From Timema cristinae (Eukaryota > Arthropoda > Insecta > Phasmatodea > Timematidae), in NCBI GenBank assembly GCA_039000515.1, contig JBCFYV010011135.1:11296776-11360775 (forward strand): DNA of 64,000 nt, given 5' to 3'. The first letter of the stretch is position 1. Each line of letters opens with the position of its first letter. The translations under genes and the position numbers were made by a program. Positions 40,861 through 54,847 of the stretch are shown one piece after another. The notes beneath the pieces are model-generated. The model was given only the letters and a program-made list of their open reading frames with translations. It did no database searches and was not told the DNA's origin.

Positions 40861-42791
40861 CGTTCACGATTTAATTTATTTCTCTAGAAGAGAATTTAAA
40901 AAACGACCGTCAATGATATTCTTCAATATCTTCAGCGGCACTTCCATAGCAAAGCCATAAACGTACGTCGTATTTGTAGATTCAGCATTTTGTAAATTTG
41001 TGTGGAATTCTTAGCAATACTTTTACCATGTTACTCTCAACAAGCACAACAGCTGACTGACGCTTCACACCCATGCACATGTTTCAGATAGTAACACATT
41101 ACGGTGGGAGTGAAGGACAATAATGTATGCCAAATTCAGAATAATCTACATTTCTACGGCTCATTGCAGCGATATCTGCAAATTATAGCACTAAAATGAA
41201 TTCAAGTTTTTTTTTTACTGGGACAAGTTCTAATTAATGAAGCCTCATTTGACTTTATAGTCAATGGTTTACTCATCAAAGGCAACTTTTAATGGATTTT
41301 GATCTTTCAATGTTTATTTTTAAGGAAAAAAAAAGTTTTTCTTCTTCACTTTACGATTATAACTTTAAAATGATCCCTCTCCCAGCTCTTTACTTATTTG
41401 TGGTAATTTACCACTTAAGTAAGCATCGAGTCATTATTCCAAATATAAATAATTTATTCACTGGTATAAAACCATGCACAAATAAGGGTTTCCATGGTGA
41501 TGTAAACAATGAATGAAAAACTGAAAATTCTCTGGGAAAATCGGGTGTTAGTGGAAAACTACTATTGCTCCCGACATCCTGGAAAATTAAAATGAGGGCT
41601 CGTTTGTCAAAATCTGTTCAGTCATGTCTTGCTAATTTTTATTACTGAAAACGGGCTTATTAAATTATATATAAGATATTGGAAAACTTTCAGACTGAGG
41701 ATTGAGGAACATATTAATATCAAACAATTTCTTAAGATTACAAATACTTTGACCTCCAAGAATATTTAACTTACCTCCCGAGACATCCTATATTTATACG
41801 TGTAATACTGAATCGATAATAATTAACAACTATGGTTGATCGTCCTCAAACACAATCCATGGTGCGCAGATTCAATCCTTGTCTTGTTAGACGTCAAGAC
41901 CTAATTTCGCAATGCATGGATCGAGATTGCTAAATTTGAGGATGTAAGTAACGTGAGTTTAGCCCAGTGGTTTTTCTGTTTTGTTAACAACATATTTTTT
42001 GCTCCGGTAGAAACATAGAGCTTAATTTTCTTCACATGGTGATATCAACAGTTCCTATACATCTGACATGAGCATAGCGACATTATATAGAAAAACATAT
42101 TTTAAATGAAGAGAAAAGGTTGGCACTAAGTTCCAGGACATCTTACACAGATATTAAAGAAATGTTGTGGTTACCATGTGAGTAATATTAAACCCTTTGT
42201 TTCTATTGGAGCGATATTTTATTTATTTTAGCAAAAAAAATAATCTTTTTGCAATACAAACTGCAAAGTTAAACACCTTAACGCTTATTACCCACAATCC
42301 CATCTTAAACTTCACCAGGAGGTTACGAATTGCTTTGCCTGAAGGACTCGTTTAGTGAAACTTTCTTGCAAACCTTACCCTAGTTTCCTTACATCTTCTT
42401 CCTTTTATCCTTAATGTTACTATATAACTACGTTCTTGAACATTCATCATGAATGGCATGGGTCTGGAAACAAAAAATATAGTAGATGATAAATTATAGA
42501 AAGTTGTAGCACACTGGAATTACCTATTTTATGTACAAATATATACGATTAATAATGCCGTTTGGACATTTTAATTAAATTAATTTTATATCGTTTTTTG
42601 GGGCAACTTGTACGATACAACTTTTTATTTCAGTCAGTTTGATCAACTACGGTGGGCTTGCAGGCTAAGTTGTCATATTAGTTTATTCTGGTTTGCTATT
42701 GATGGTAGTGTCAAGGCTTAGAATATATTTTGGGTGTTTAAAGCATATATATATATATATATAAATCTTACTTCTTCTTCGTTGCAAATGT
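40861..42791. other. AT-rich non-coding sequence
   Basis: No gene is recognised in 1.9 kb. A small open frame at 41,292-41,516 lacks any domain pattern. Confidence 0.3.
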
Positions 42792-42849
42792 ATGTACCCT
42801 TGGCTTACTCCGAAAAGTAGCAAGTTTACATTGCATTTTTTCTTTGTCC

Positions 42850-43058
42850 TTAGGAAGAATTGTCTTCTGTCCGACGTCATAGAAAGAAAGGTCGAGATAA
42901 AGAGGAGCTTAGGAAGGAAGAGGATTCAAATATTAGATGACTTGGAGGAGAGAAGAACATTCTGGGAGCTGAAGGGGAAAGTAGAGAACAGGTTATATCG
43001 GCGGTCTAAGTTTACTGACAAAAGGAATGGACCTGTCGTTAGACAGAACACCAAATAA
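42850..43058 (+). pseudogene. LINE (non-LTR retrotransposon) ORF2 C-terminal fragment
   Basis: Residue blocks NCLLSDVIERKVEIKRSLG, KRIQILDDLEERRTFWELK and NGPVVRQNTK follow the conserved end of invertebrate LINE ORF2 proteins ('...GRRRIQMLDDL...YWELK...GPVVRQ'-type). The stop TAA is followed immediately by (AAT)n (43,058-43,078), so this is a 5'-truncated insertion ending in its simple-repeat tail. Sequence just upstream (TTTTTTCTTTGTCCTTAG) resembles a splice acceptor by chance or by capture. Confidence 0.75.
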
Positions 43059-43078
43059 TAATAATAATAATAATAATA

Positions 43079-43324
43079 GTAATAGCTTATAATATAGGGC
43101 AGTTGTATAATGTATCAAGGTAAAACTGCTATCTTTCAGGGTAAAGGAATGTTATTTACTTTAAAATCTACCTTTCCCATCACAACCTCATTATTGTAAA
43201 TACGCTGATATCCCAAAGTTCTAGTGAGACGTGATTAATGCAAACGTCTGCCAGTTTGAAATATGAGCTATATTTTAATGGAGCTGAACTTAACTATATT
43301 TTATTAAGAAAATACACTTTTTCT
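43079..43324. other. Short non-coding spacer
   Basis: Nothing is recognised between the LINE tail and the next SINE-B. Confidence 0.3.
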
Positions 43325-43575
43325 AGCACCAAATCCTACTACCCATTCGGTTTATACGTTTATATACTAATTACGCTAATAGTTTTAACGGAGTAGGAAG
43401 TTTATACACAGATAAAGTGTACCTGCATTTGAGTGGATAGAGAGTGGAAAACCATTTAGGAACAAACACCCTCAATACACCCGACTGATATTCAAACCTC
43501 AATCTCCCCCGTCATCAGCAGTCTAGTCTACTGCGAGAGTAGCGTGTTAGACCCTACGGCCACCAAAGCGTAGAA
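43325..43575 (-). mobile_element. SINE-B copy
   Basis: The tail ACTACCCATTCGGTTTATAC, body TGAGTGGATAGAGAGTGG and head (with CCACCAAAGCG at its end) are recognisable. Divergence is higher than in the 44.9-kb copy. Confidence 0.75.
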
Positions 43576-44860
43576 TGCGTAATGTAATATTATCGCATCC
43601 TCTCAGCAAACATTTATTTAATGAAGTTTGTAATTTAATTAGGAGAAAAGTTTATGGAAGGGTAGATTACTCCTAATATATCTTGATAAATAATATTTTA
43701 CTTATATCCCATCATTTATTTAGCAGGATTTTGATAGAAAAAACTGTATATGATATTTACAAAAGCTACTAAAACAGTTCTCATATATTCATAAAAAAAA
43801 GTAGTGTGAGCTGCAGCTGTCAATTTTGGTATATTTTATCAAAAACTTATTTATGTTTAAAGAAATCCCTTTTTACCTGAATCCTACTATAGATAACTAT
43901 TTCTTGGTTATATGTTATGACTTCTATAACCTTGTAATAATTGTTTTGGGAACTTTTGATGGATTAGTTCAGGAGCTGTTATGCTTTACTATTCCTTAGG
44001 TAGAATAGTCTAAATTGGCAACATTCATCTCACCTGTCATTGGCGGTTTATGGGACAGCCTTACGTGCCCCATTTGACAGTAGAGATATACAGTCGATCA
44101 TTTTGCAATGTCTGTTTGTAATGTCGAGTATAAATTATTTACAGCAATGCTCTTAATAATTAGTTTCCTTTAATATTTAAAACTAGCTGAGTGTCCAAGT
44201 GACTACTTACGAAGTGTAGTCTTTTTTCTTTTAAATAAATAATTTTATAATAAAAATTTCTTGTTATATTTGCTAGTAAATATTATACTATTAATCTCAA
44301 AGAGAGAATGTCTAGAAATCCAAGAAATATGTTATTGAAATATGCTCTATTGGCAGAACTCTGTGCTCGAATTGGAAAATTTTAACAATCGGAACGGTAA
44401 CAACAATGAATGATTCCTTAACCTATTTTAGAGCATGAAACTATTTAATCGGTAGAATCTATTGCATTGTATATACACAATTCAATAAGTTGCATGCCAA
44501 GCCATGCAAGTTTAATTAGATTTCAGTCCAATTTTTGTCCAAAATATCGGGATTTCACTTAAGTCTTTTCTTGGATAAGATGTTTTTACAAATTCTGCTT
44601 TGGTCTCATTTATTTTCTTTGGTTAGTAGACGTAGACGAAAATATATTGCAACTTTCAAATTTTATAATTTTGTTGCTAGCTTAAAATTTATTTTTTAGC
44701 TCAATTTATCATTTTCCTATTTCTTTCTATATCTTCCTTTCATCCTGATTATTGGTAGAGACTTTAATTAACCAGTTTTTCAAACTCAGAGCTGGTTGAA
44801 AGGTGGGAAATGAGCATTCAACGAAATTATTCTGATGCACCCTATAAACAAAAAATCTTA
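43576..44860. other. AT-rich non-coding sequence
   Basis: No gene or repeat is recognised. Confidence 0.3.
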
Positions 44861-44870
44861 CATAACTAAT

Positions 44871-45151
<281 letters not shown>

Positions 45152-45164
45152 CATAACTAATGTA

Positions 45165-46865
45165 ATATATGTCTTTATTTGTTTTATAATAAAAATTTGA
45201 GGACATAAATAATAAAGAATTTAAAATTCAACTTTGCTACTAGAAGAAACGTGATAAAGTAAATAGCCACATGTATATAACATAATAATTTATTTATTTT
45301 GTAATAAGTCAAGTATTTTTATAGCCATTTTATTTTACTAATAAGAACATGATGACTGTTTGTACATGAGAAATATAGATCTGTAGCCTCTCCAAATAAA
45401 TGGAGTATTTTGATTTTTATAAAAGCTACTGATGAAACAAGGTTAAAATATAAATATGGGATATTGAGTTTTTGTTTAAATGTAACAAACACTGTTTACT
45501 AATTTGGCAGAAACAACCAGATATTATACTCTTTAATATAAAAAGCCCTCTCTATCAGGTGTAAATTTTAATTCATTCAAGTATTTCGGACCAAACCAGG
45601 AGAGTGTTTTTTTTAACAAATATTGTCAGTATTACTGGCGGGGTGGATTTTTGTATATATTTGCATATTTCAGACATCACATAGGCCTATACTGTAATTT
45701 TAATTACATGTAAATTATGACCCTACTGATCAGGCTCAGTTTTTATTAAGCACATTTAGCATTTCAAAAGATTTAGCCGCCGATAAGCGGACACCATTTG
45801 TAATTTTTAATTTCATTCAATACAATAAATAAGAAAACATGTTTCGGTATAAAACTTACGTGGCAAGGAAATATTGTAGCCAATTTGAGTATATTGATAA
45901 AATTTTACGCGTAATATAATTCATAAAAAGAAACATGTACTTACGAAATGTGTGTCTTTCTTGGTTTTTTTGCTGGTTCACTTGTGACACAGAGCTCAAA
46001 ACTTCAAATAGGTACGTTATTTACACTATGAAAGACAATTTGAAACTGAAGGTAGAATATTCTACCTACGAACATAAATAGCAAATTCCCTTTCCAAATA
46101 TAATCCCCACAGTAGAGGAATCAAAAAGGGATGTGATATGTAAACATACATAAAATATTTGTTTTGAAGTCATTGTCTTGTTATAGGAATCTTCGTCTCT
46201 GTTGTGAAGCAAATTCTTGGAAAACCCAGTGTAATGCAAATACCCTATACAGACACGTAGTAGGATCTGGATTCGTTCAGACTAAAATAGAAATCCTTTT
46301 TGGAAAATGATAGGAAGAACGAAGAAGTAGCATTCTAGTGTGCAGGCGGAACGTTTTAAACTTGTGTTGTATCAACAGGAACGGAGTTCCGGTACGTTCC
46401 TATCCAATTCGAGCACTGGTATAACTGATTAAACAAGATCAGAAACATTTGGCATGTGTACTAAAGATTAATGTTCCAACTTTCATGGGTAAAAGAGTAG
46501 CAACGCAGATTTACAAAGAAATGAGAAAGAAGAGAGAAATAATTTTAATTACCTTAGAAATAAAAGGTTAGTATGACAATCCATATAATCAAACATAATT
46601 TAATGAAGTTAATGTTTTTAATAGAATGTTATATTGAAAGAAAAAATGCAACAGGGAATCCAGGGGTGGGGTTACATGAATTATACAACGGAGTATGTTG
46701 GCTAGAACAATTATGAAGATGTAATAAACTTGTCATAGGATAATCAGAAGCGAAGAAGTGTAACAAAACAAACAGTAAATTGATGGTAAATTGTGAGTAT
46801 TTGGTACTATATTTTAAAGATCAAGTAATTTGCCATACGTTCTGTGTGGAAAGTAATATATTATT

Positions 46866-46867
<2 letters not shown>
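45165..46867. other. AT-rich non-coding sequence
   Basis: No gene or repeat is recognised in 1.7 kb. Confidence 0.3.
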
Positions 46868-46918
<51 letters not shown>

Positions 46919-46923
46919 TAATA
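46868..46923. repeat. (AAT)n microsatellite
   Basis: About 18 AAT units. This may be the leftover tail of a SINE or LINE in plus orientation, but no body is visible to its left. Confidence 0.85.
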
Positions 46924-47940
46924 ACCTTTACTTTTGTAAGTGCGGCAATGAAATTTCAAGTTCCTGATGACATAAAACTAGTAAGTAAATAATATCTATT
47001 ATAGGATCTGGTTGAAGGTATTCGCAACCTCTTAGGCTTAAACAGATATTATAACATAACCTCTATTACATTAATTGAAAACAAGTTAAAAAATAATAAT
47101 TGAACACGGGAAGTGAAATATATGTACCTACTTACGAACATAGCCATAATAACATTTATATCCACCATTTGTTTATTTATTGTGTATTTATTAGAAATTA
47201 AAATAAAAAACTCCCTGGCGTGAGCCAACAAGTGAGCTGTACTGAGCGAGCGGCCGCCACCACACACTCTATCAGACATTTTGTCTTACGGCAAGACATA
47301 GTGTCGGAAGGTGTATAATGCGCTCTGTTTGACATGGGGTTAAACAGAGGTTCGAACACTGGTTCCGACACTATCTTTAGAACCCTTTCGACGTCGTTAG
47401 ACATTTTACTTGCCAGATGAAGGTCCCTCAAGTTTCGTATTTTGACAAGACACCTTCCAATGGATTGAGCTGCGCATGCACAAGCAAGAAGATAAATATA
47501 AAGTAAATGGAGTAAGCCTGGTATTCGTTTGGAAATGGCGGGAATAGGACAAGATATCAAGGCAGCTAAGGGCTGAAAAAATCAGACCCCAGAACGGCCC
47601 AATCCCACCACCGGATAAAAAATCACGATTAAAAACTACAAAAAATACCCTGGCATCACAATACACACTCCCTCCCCTACTGTTCTGAGAGGGCATACAC
47701 GCTACTCGCTGCAACCAACGATAATCGACGTTTTATCTAGATACTTTTGTATTTAATAAAAAGGTTGGCTGCAGTTTGCGATTAGCTTTAGCGATGATGT
47801 TTCCAACATTTGTGGATTTAGGGTGTCATTTGGTCAGCACAACGAGCCACCCGATTTTTAATCTCAGTTTTCTAGACCGAAGCTGCTGATTCTTTATTCA
47901 AGTAGCGCTTCATTTGTCCTCACGCTTCGCTGATAGTTTT
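46924..47940. other. Non-coding sequence with a GC-richer patch at 47.2-47.7 kb
   Basis: The patch contains GAGCGAGCGGCCGCC and two repeats of CGACACTAT/TAGTGTCGG type. Minus-strand open frames there have no recognisable domains. Nature unknown. Confidence 0.3.
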
Positions 47941-48012
47941 TTGGACGCACTGGGTATCAAACCCAAGACCTTTGGATTTGTATTCAGAAGCTCTGACCGC
48001 TAAGCCACATAT
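47941..48012 (-). ncRNA. tRNA-derived sequence (SINE head remnant)
   Basis: On the minus strand GGCTTAGCGGTCAGAGC (box A region) and GGTCTTGGGTTTGATACCC (box B region) are spaced as in a tRNA. The acceptor stem does not close. It resembles the 39,885 tRNA-like unit around AAAGGTC. Confidence 0.5.
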
Positions 48013-48229
48013 ATGGTTGCACGTTTATCTAAACATTCTTTACAGCTTATTGCTTCTAGAACATGGATTAGTTTATTTGAACAGATATAATGGTTGACTG
48101 ACCTCTTAAGATAGTTTTATATTCATACAAAGCTCATAGTTAATAGCAAATGGTTAACTGTTCATGATCAAAATACGGTCTTAGGAATATGTAATAATTA
48201 ATCTTGCATTTTAAGGTTGAAGAAGGTAT

Positions 48230-48355
48230 AATTTAGAAATTTGGAAATTATTTAGAAAGAAAACCCCTCAATAAACCTGATCTAGATTCGAACCCCAATG
48301 CCCCCATCCTCGGCAGTCTAGTTTGAATGTGATGCCCTAGACCAATAGCTCACAA
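48230..48355 (-). mobile_element. SINE-B fragment
   Basis: The body remnant GGAAATTATTTAGAAAG, CCCCTCAATAAACC and the head with AGATTCGAACCCC are visible. The tail is lost. Confidence 0.6.
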
Positions 48356-49884
48356 ACTTTTTGAACGGCGTTCCACCCCAATAATTTCCGTAATTTGGAG
48401 TACTACCATGATATTGCAGAATATTTACTAATTAGGTGCAGTTTTAATGATACCCAGGGATATAACAACACAGCCTGCATGGCTGCAACGTCTTCCTGAG
48501 ATTGGATCAGTGTTGCCAACCCTATCACCACCGTTTAAGCATTTTTTACCTTTGGTTTGACTTGGTCGTAATATATTTATAAGATTTGATAAGGTCCTAA
48601 TTAGTTTTATGACTTAAATTTGCTTGTAATTTTTATCTTATCACGGCCTACCACCTGGAATAATTGTACGTACCACAGTTTAGGAACCGCTGCCTTAGAA
48701 CATTCGATAACCGAAGCGGGTCATTCACCTTTATATCCTATTAATCTATAAAAAAGAAATACATCATTTAGATTCAGTGAGCCGATATTTAGCGAAGTGA
48801 GAAACTGAAACCATTTATTTTCAAATACTTTCATCACACCCACAAAAATATATGGGATTGACTTCCTAACCACGCGTCCAGCGATGCGGGTCATTCTACC
48901 TGTTACCGTTAGTAACAATTCATTATACTACACGTTACCACTACTGGCTTTGCTCATTTAGATTCTTGCTATGTTGTAAACAGTAAACAAATATGAAACC
49001 ATGACAACAGTAATAAATCATACGAAGCGTGTTTCAACGATTGGAAATAAATACATTGCTAAACAAAAGCGGGTAGAAAATGTCAGCGAGAATTAATCGT
49101 GGTAATTGGTGCTCACTGACAAAAGCGTTAGTTTTTATTAGACGCCTAACGACGCTACCAGCCAATCTCTCTTTGATAATCATGTTGTGTTCATCATTAG
49201 TGATAAAAACCCATCCAATATTGACCAATTCAAGAATTAGGTTTTATGGTGGTTGTCTTGAGGTATGAGGGCTAGAGAAAAATTTATAATTGGTGAAAAT
49301 TCAAATATGTGATGTATTCCCGGAATTGAGGATCTAATTGTCTCAGCAGGATATTTTTAATTATCGTGGGATGCGTTAGAATAATCGTCATACAATTTTT
49401 GTTGGCTTCACACTCAATTATATAAAATAAATTTGAAAAGCATAATTAGTGTAGTAGTTTGATTAAAAGTTACATTAAACGCGGATACAATCTATAGTGA
49501 TAGGGGTTTTGAGTCATATAAATTGTAAATAAAATCATAAAAAAATTAATCCCAAATTGAAAAACACAAATAGATCAATCCTAAATATATTCCCATCCCC
49601 CCCCTCTTTCTTCGTAGAACCACTCTCTGGTTCGAATGAAAGGAGAAAACCGAATAAACCGGGGGGGTCACGTTCCTCAATCGGGTCTCAAATTGTCAAG
49701 GTTCTCCTCGGTGTGTGTCCATTTTGTGATTAATGAGTGCGTTGTTGCTTGAGTGAAAGTCTATCCTCTTCGTTTGATGAGGAATCTACTGTTCGTAAGA
49801 TTAAGTGATATCCAAGGACATGACTTCTCAGGGCAGAAAGGTAGAACGAGCGTGGAGTATGGGGTAAAGTGTGCTTGGGATCGA
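48356..49884. other. Non-coding sequence
   Basis: No gene is recognised. Scraps ending in CCGAAGCGGGTCATTC (about 48,710-48,727) look like further SINE-B head ends. Confidence 0.3.
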
Positions 49885-50660
49885 ATCTTGGAGAAGGGGG
49901 GGCTGTTATTTATCTCAGCTAGAAGAGACTATGTTTGATAAGGGCTGAATCTTGAGGAACCTTGGGGGGGGGCGCCAGTTATTTATCTCAGCTAAATGAG
50001 ATAATGTTTATTAAGCCCCCTCTGTATCTTGTGAACCTCTGGGGGGGGGCGAGTTCATTTATCTCAGCTAAAGAGACTAGTTGATAAGGCTGAATCTGAG
50101 GAACCTCTGGGGGGGGGCGCGTTATATCTCAGTGAAGGCTCTTTTGATAAGGTGATCTTGAGGAACCTCTGGGGTGGGGGCATTTTTATTAAGTAGAGGA
50201 CTTGTTTGATAAGGGTGAATATTGATCTTCGGGGTTGGGCGTTATTTATCTCAGTAGAAGAGACTATGTTTGATAAGGCTGAATCTTGAGGACATCTGGG
50301 GTGGGGGGCGCAAGTTAATTTATCTCAGCTAGAGAGACTATGTTTGATAAGGGCTGATCTTGAGGAGAACTCTTGGGGGGGGGCGCAGTTATTTATCTCA
50401 GCTAGAAGAGACTATGTTTGATAAGGGCTGAATCTGAGGAACCTCTAGGGGGGGGGGGGGGCGCAGTTATTTATCTCAGCTAGAAGAGACTATGTTTGAT
50501 AAGGGCTGAATCTGGAGGAACCTCTAGGGGTGGGGGGGCGCAGTTATTTATTTCCGCTAGAAAAAACTATGTTTGATAAGGGCTGAATCTTGAGGAACTC
50601 TGGGGGGGGGGGGAAATAGTTATTTATCTTAGCTAGAAGAAACTATGTTTGAATGGCTGA
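49885..50660. repeat. Minisatellite with long G-tracts, unit about 65-75 bp, about ten copies
   Basis: The unit reads roughly GAACCTCTGGGGGGGGGCGC, CAGTTATTTATCTCAGCTAG, AAGAGACTATGTTTGATAAG, GGCTGAATCTTGAG. Poly-G runs of 6 to 13 bases vary between units, and several units have lost single bases elsewhere. Such runs are prone to polymerase slippage and to sequencing error. Confidence 0.9.
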
Positions 50661-51399
50661 ATTTTGAGTATGGGTATAAGGGGAAGTGTGTATTGAATAC
50701 GTGGACAGGGAGAGATTATTCTCGTAGAGGGAAAGAAGGAATTCTCTATGTAAATACAACGAAAAAAAACCCAGATATTGTAGTTAGATTTTTGGTGTGT
50801 TTTCCGCTCTTACTACGTCTTTTCTTGAAATGAGCCAGTAATGTCCCACGTGTTTGTCTTCCAGATAACCTTGTTGGTGAGTGTCCAGGTAGTCGGCCAA
50901 TACAATGCTTACCCGCAGAAGTTGTGGAATACTAAAATAACGGTTGAAGTGGCGCTTACCCGCAGAGGTTGGCGCTTACCTAAAGATGGACGTTAAATCA
51001 CTGACATTAAATTTTTTGTCGACATTCTTTGCTCACTGTCACTCCAGTAACTAGAACTCAAAAGTATTAGTGATTGAGATATCAGTGATCGGTGTATTGC
51101 AACTAAAGAGTACTCTGATTGAGAAAGCTGTGACCGTGACTAACAAAATACTTGTTGCCGAAATGGTGATCCACAGGTGTAGCCATTGTAACCTTGTCAC
51201 AACGAAACATGGGATGATTGTAACGCTCACCATATGCTGTCCCTGTTGACTCGACATGGAATGGACTTCATAACGCAAGACACTACCCTCAACGCGCACT
51301 ACAACTGACTGAGCCGGCGTTAGATGCTCGCCATGGGCGGGGCGGAGAGGCCCTCCCCCTTCCCCCTTCATCAGACGAGAAGACAAGTGAACATCGCTG
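50661..51399. other. Non-coding sequence with short CGCTTACC repeats
   Basis: GCTTACCCGCAGA occurs twice (about 50,907 and 50,954) and GGCGCTTACC again near 50,970. No gene is seen. Confidence 0.3.
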
Positions 51400-51640
51400 T
51401 GCGCTTCCAACCAGAACTTTATGGAACATTATGGAACGTTATGGGACCTTCGACAGACTATGTTGTGCGTGTGGCTTGTTGCTCCAGGACTCTGTGGATA
51501 CTTCTAGACCATCCCCCCTTATCCGTCCGCTTTGAGAGCACATGATAACTTCAGGGTATAAAAGTGTGGTGGTGCGATGTGTTGGCACGCATTATACTCG
51601 GGGCTTTTAGAGGTAAGAATCTTACTTCATAAGTGGGCTC
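51400..51640 (+). promoter_or_regulatory. Promoter-like segment with heat-shock-element-like repeats and TATA box
   Basis: GAAC-type pentamers recur about every 10 bases (CCAGAACTTTATGGAACATT, then ATGGAACGTTATGGGAC), and TACTTCTAGACC lies further on. A clean TATA box, GGGTATAAAAGTG, is at about 51,552-51,564. About 60 bases downstream, TTTAGAGGTAAGAATC fits a 5' splice site. The unit could be a retroelement LTR promoter or a host promoter. No coding exon is recognised downstream. Confidence 0.4.
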
Positions 51641-54600
51641 GTCATAATTAATCAAAATTCTCTTTGGCTTAAAATCTTATTTATATTTTCAAAATTCAAT
51701 GTTTCGGACTTCGTATAGATTGTAGATATTTATATTCTTTATTTATTTACCGAATAGTCATGACTGCAGGGTATTGGTAGTCGTCTTTACGGCTATGGTA
51801 ATTAAAGGGGGAACCCATCTGGTCCTCGTGTTAATATTTCAAATCTCGCTTCGCGGAATATTCGCACTCTGGTGCATTTTTGTCTTGGAGGCCATATATA
51901 ATAGGAAGTTTGTTTATGTTCTTTCCGCATAGACAAAAAGGTGGATAAATGTAGGGCCGCAGACCGTCTAAGAGAAACACGGGTGTTTTTAGTAATGTTT
52001 ATCGTTTGTATACATGGGGTTGTTAGTCGGGATAATCCCCGTTTTTTTATATGTTTATATACCTAGGATTGTTAGTGGGTCTAAATAGTTTATTGTTACG
52101 TTTCATATATCTATATTTCGTGTTTATGGTTGTTAGGGAGATAATATATAGTTTATTGTTATGTTTGGCAAATATTAGTTTGTGGGTTCTAAATAGTGGG
52201 ACCGCGGGCCACCTAGTTCATAAATCTCCCAACGCGGTCTAACTTATACTTAATTGGGTGGAGTTATTATTGTTGGGCTTGGAAACGTTGTATTCACTTT
52301 GATGCTATTGTTATGCCTCTCGGCTGTGTTAGTTAACTTTGGGGTCTTGACCCCCTTTGGGCTATGCTAGAGTTTAGGCTAGGCCTGTGCTATTATTTGA
52401 GAATTGTAACGTTTAACGTGTGTAAGGGGACCAATTTATCAACAGATCGGGTCACCCGTTAACAGTGCCATTTTAAGGCCTTATTATAAGGCAGCAATTA
52501 CCTTGTTATGGTTGTATCGCCCTTCTGGCCGTGACATGTGTTTGTATGTTACTTCGCCCATCAGGCGCATACTGGCAGTTGGTATTTGTAATCTTTAATG
52601 TTCCGCTCCCCCATTGAGCTGTATTATGTTTGAATAATAAAAATTATAACTCTCTTGTTTCTACCTCTGTCCATTATTTGATTGGGATGATGAGGGAGGC
52701 TGGTTACACCAGTAACGGTCTTATGTCCTTTGCTTTGTGTTTTAATAAACATTATTTAATAAAGAGCCATTACTTTATATATCAGTGCTGTATTGGGTGA
52801 GAGTCGACCGGAATTGAATTTTACAATTTTTTCATATTGAGACACCGATCGTGAAATAAGATTTTTCTCTAATTTACACACCTTACTATTGAAATTAATT
52901 TTGAGGCTTTAAGTTCGTTTCCAAACGGGTTATATTACTTTATCTTTATTAAATTTGTGGAAGTTTTTTAGTCTGTTTGTAATTCGTATAGTCCTGTCTA
53001 GGGTATGTTTAGACACAGGGACTGATGTATTTATCTAGCTACTCTGTAAATAGGCCCTATATTGCTTTCCTATAAAATATATTACTGTATAAATTAAACA
53101 TTTATTGAAGCATTTAGTTTGTCCGTAATTCCTAGAGTCATGCCTCATAAGGTTTAGCTATTATAGTCTTACTCTCAGTATAGGTTGACAAGGTATGACT
53201 ACTGAACAGATTTTCTGAGCTCGCACTGTAATAATTAGCAACTTACTCCCACTAAGGTCACACAATAATAATGGGTTGGGATACATTTCCTCAAATTTAG
53301 ATATTTATTGAAAATATTTTTAGTTTTCAGTGACAAGGTTCAGCACCATATGTACATCTCCCAATTTAATCTTAATGTAATTTAAGTATACATCGCTCAC
53401 TTTTCACTTAAGAGTTTGCTATAAATAAAATATGTTATGTTACTCAATTACACATAAATAATAGGCAGCGGTAGTAAAAAGAGAGTTATAGTTTATTTAA
53501 CAAGAAAATAACAAAGTACAATCCAATGAGTGAGTGAGACATTTACGCGTTAGGCGCTGAACAAGAAAGTAACCCAAAACCCAAGCAAGGGGTACAGTAC
53601 ATCCCAAAGGCTGAACGAAGTGTAGGGAACCACCAACGGCAGAGAGGATGTAAAATAACATTTGAAATAAGTGGCCCGCTTCTCCAAACACTCAAAATGG
53701 CGTCTCATAATAATGATTTTAAAACAATTGACCTTAATGATAATATTAATTTTACCTATCGTAAATAGAAATCGAGAACCTCAAAACAAATCCTAAAGCA
53801 AATGGCAAATTGGAAAAGAGTAATGGATCCAAAGTTGCCGATACTGACAACCCTAATTTGCACAACAATTTGATAGGAGGATCTCCAATAACAATTACTA
53901 CAAGGTATCTAACGATAATAAACTATTCCAATGTTATATAATAAAGCTCAAAAGGAGTGTAGAAAGGATCCAATGAATTTCATAGCTGCCCCCAAGATGG
54001 GGGTGAACATATCTCCAAACATTTCCGTGGGGCAGATTTAGTAAATTTAAAGATTACGACCATGATGCCTTCCACTAAATACCATGTAACAAGCAAAGTT
54101 TTTTGGCTGGTCGCCATAATGTATCATGCCTTAAGGGCAAAGAATAACATTTGGCCGTCATGAAATGACAATAAAAATATACATATAAAAATATATAAGT
54201 CCAGAACGATAATTTTGAAAGATAAAGATTTAGTGCCAAAAGGAATTGAGAATAATTTAGCAAACCTATCCAATAATCAGGCTTCTCACCTTGAAGTCAG
54301 AGCGTAATGTGTGTCCATCCCAGGCACTCCAACCATTATATATCCTATAGAAGTGCCATGTGCTCTTGAGCTACGGGAACAAAGGGAGAAGGAAAGGGGT
54401 AAGAGGTAGAAAGGTTCTAGAACATGCTAAACTGATCCACACACTTCAAACTTGCGCTCAATCATAGTTCACAGAATTTCCAAACACGCTCGGCGGCGCA
54501 CATTGAGTTCGCGCATTCTGAAGTTCATTTGTCTTGGGCGTGGAACGATTGACAGGTCTGGAAGCAAACCTCTGTCCTCAAGTCAGTTCAATGTTAATAG

Positions 54601-54847
54601 TTCTGCGGTGTGTATGCCGTGTTGTGATCGTGCCAGGACAGGTCAACAGGGGCCGGGTTGGTGAGTTAAACAACCTCTTCGTATTCATGGTGTAATAATG
54701 TTACAGTTATATTTTATAATTTTATTTGAATGAGAGTGATCCTTTGTGATTTTTGGGCAAAACATAGCTCATTGGTTGGTTCATAGTAAGATCCTTAACA
54801 TATTGTTATGTTAGGACATTTTACTCTGAAGAGTTTATAACTTTTCA
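51641..54847. other. Long non-coding stretch, possible LTR or transcript body to about 52,720
   Basis: AATAATAAAAATTATAAC at about 52,635 may be a polyadenylation region. TGGTTACACCAGTAA at about 52,711 recurs at about 61,341. The rest is AT-rich; a small ORF at 53,497-53,691 has no recognisable domain. Confidence 0.3.

Noticed and set aside
43058..43078. A 3' UTR of the LINE fragment shared with the SINE tails
   Set aside because: Only the simple (AAT)n run is common; the stop codon abuts it, so no tail homology can be shown here.
47198..47714. Possible host gene on the minus strand with a hydrophobic N-terminus
   Set aside because: Two overlapping frames with no recognisable domain or codon bias; one starts in the other.
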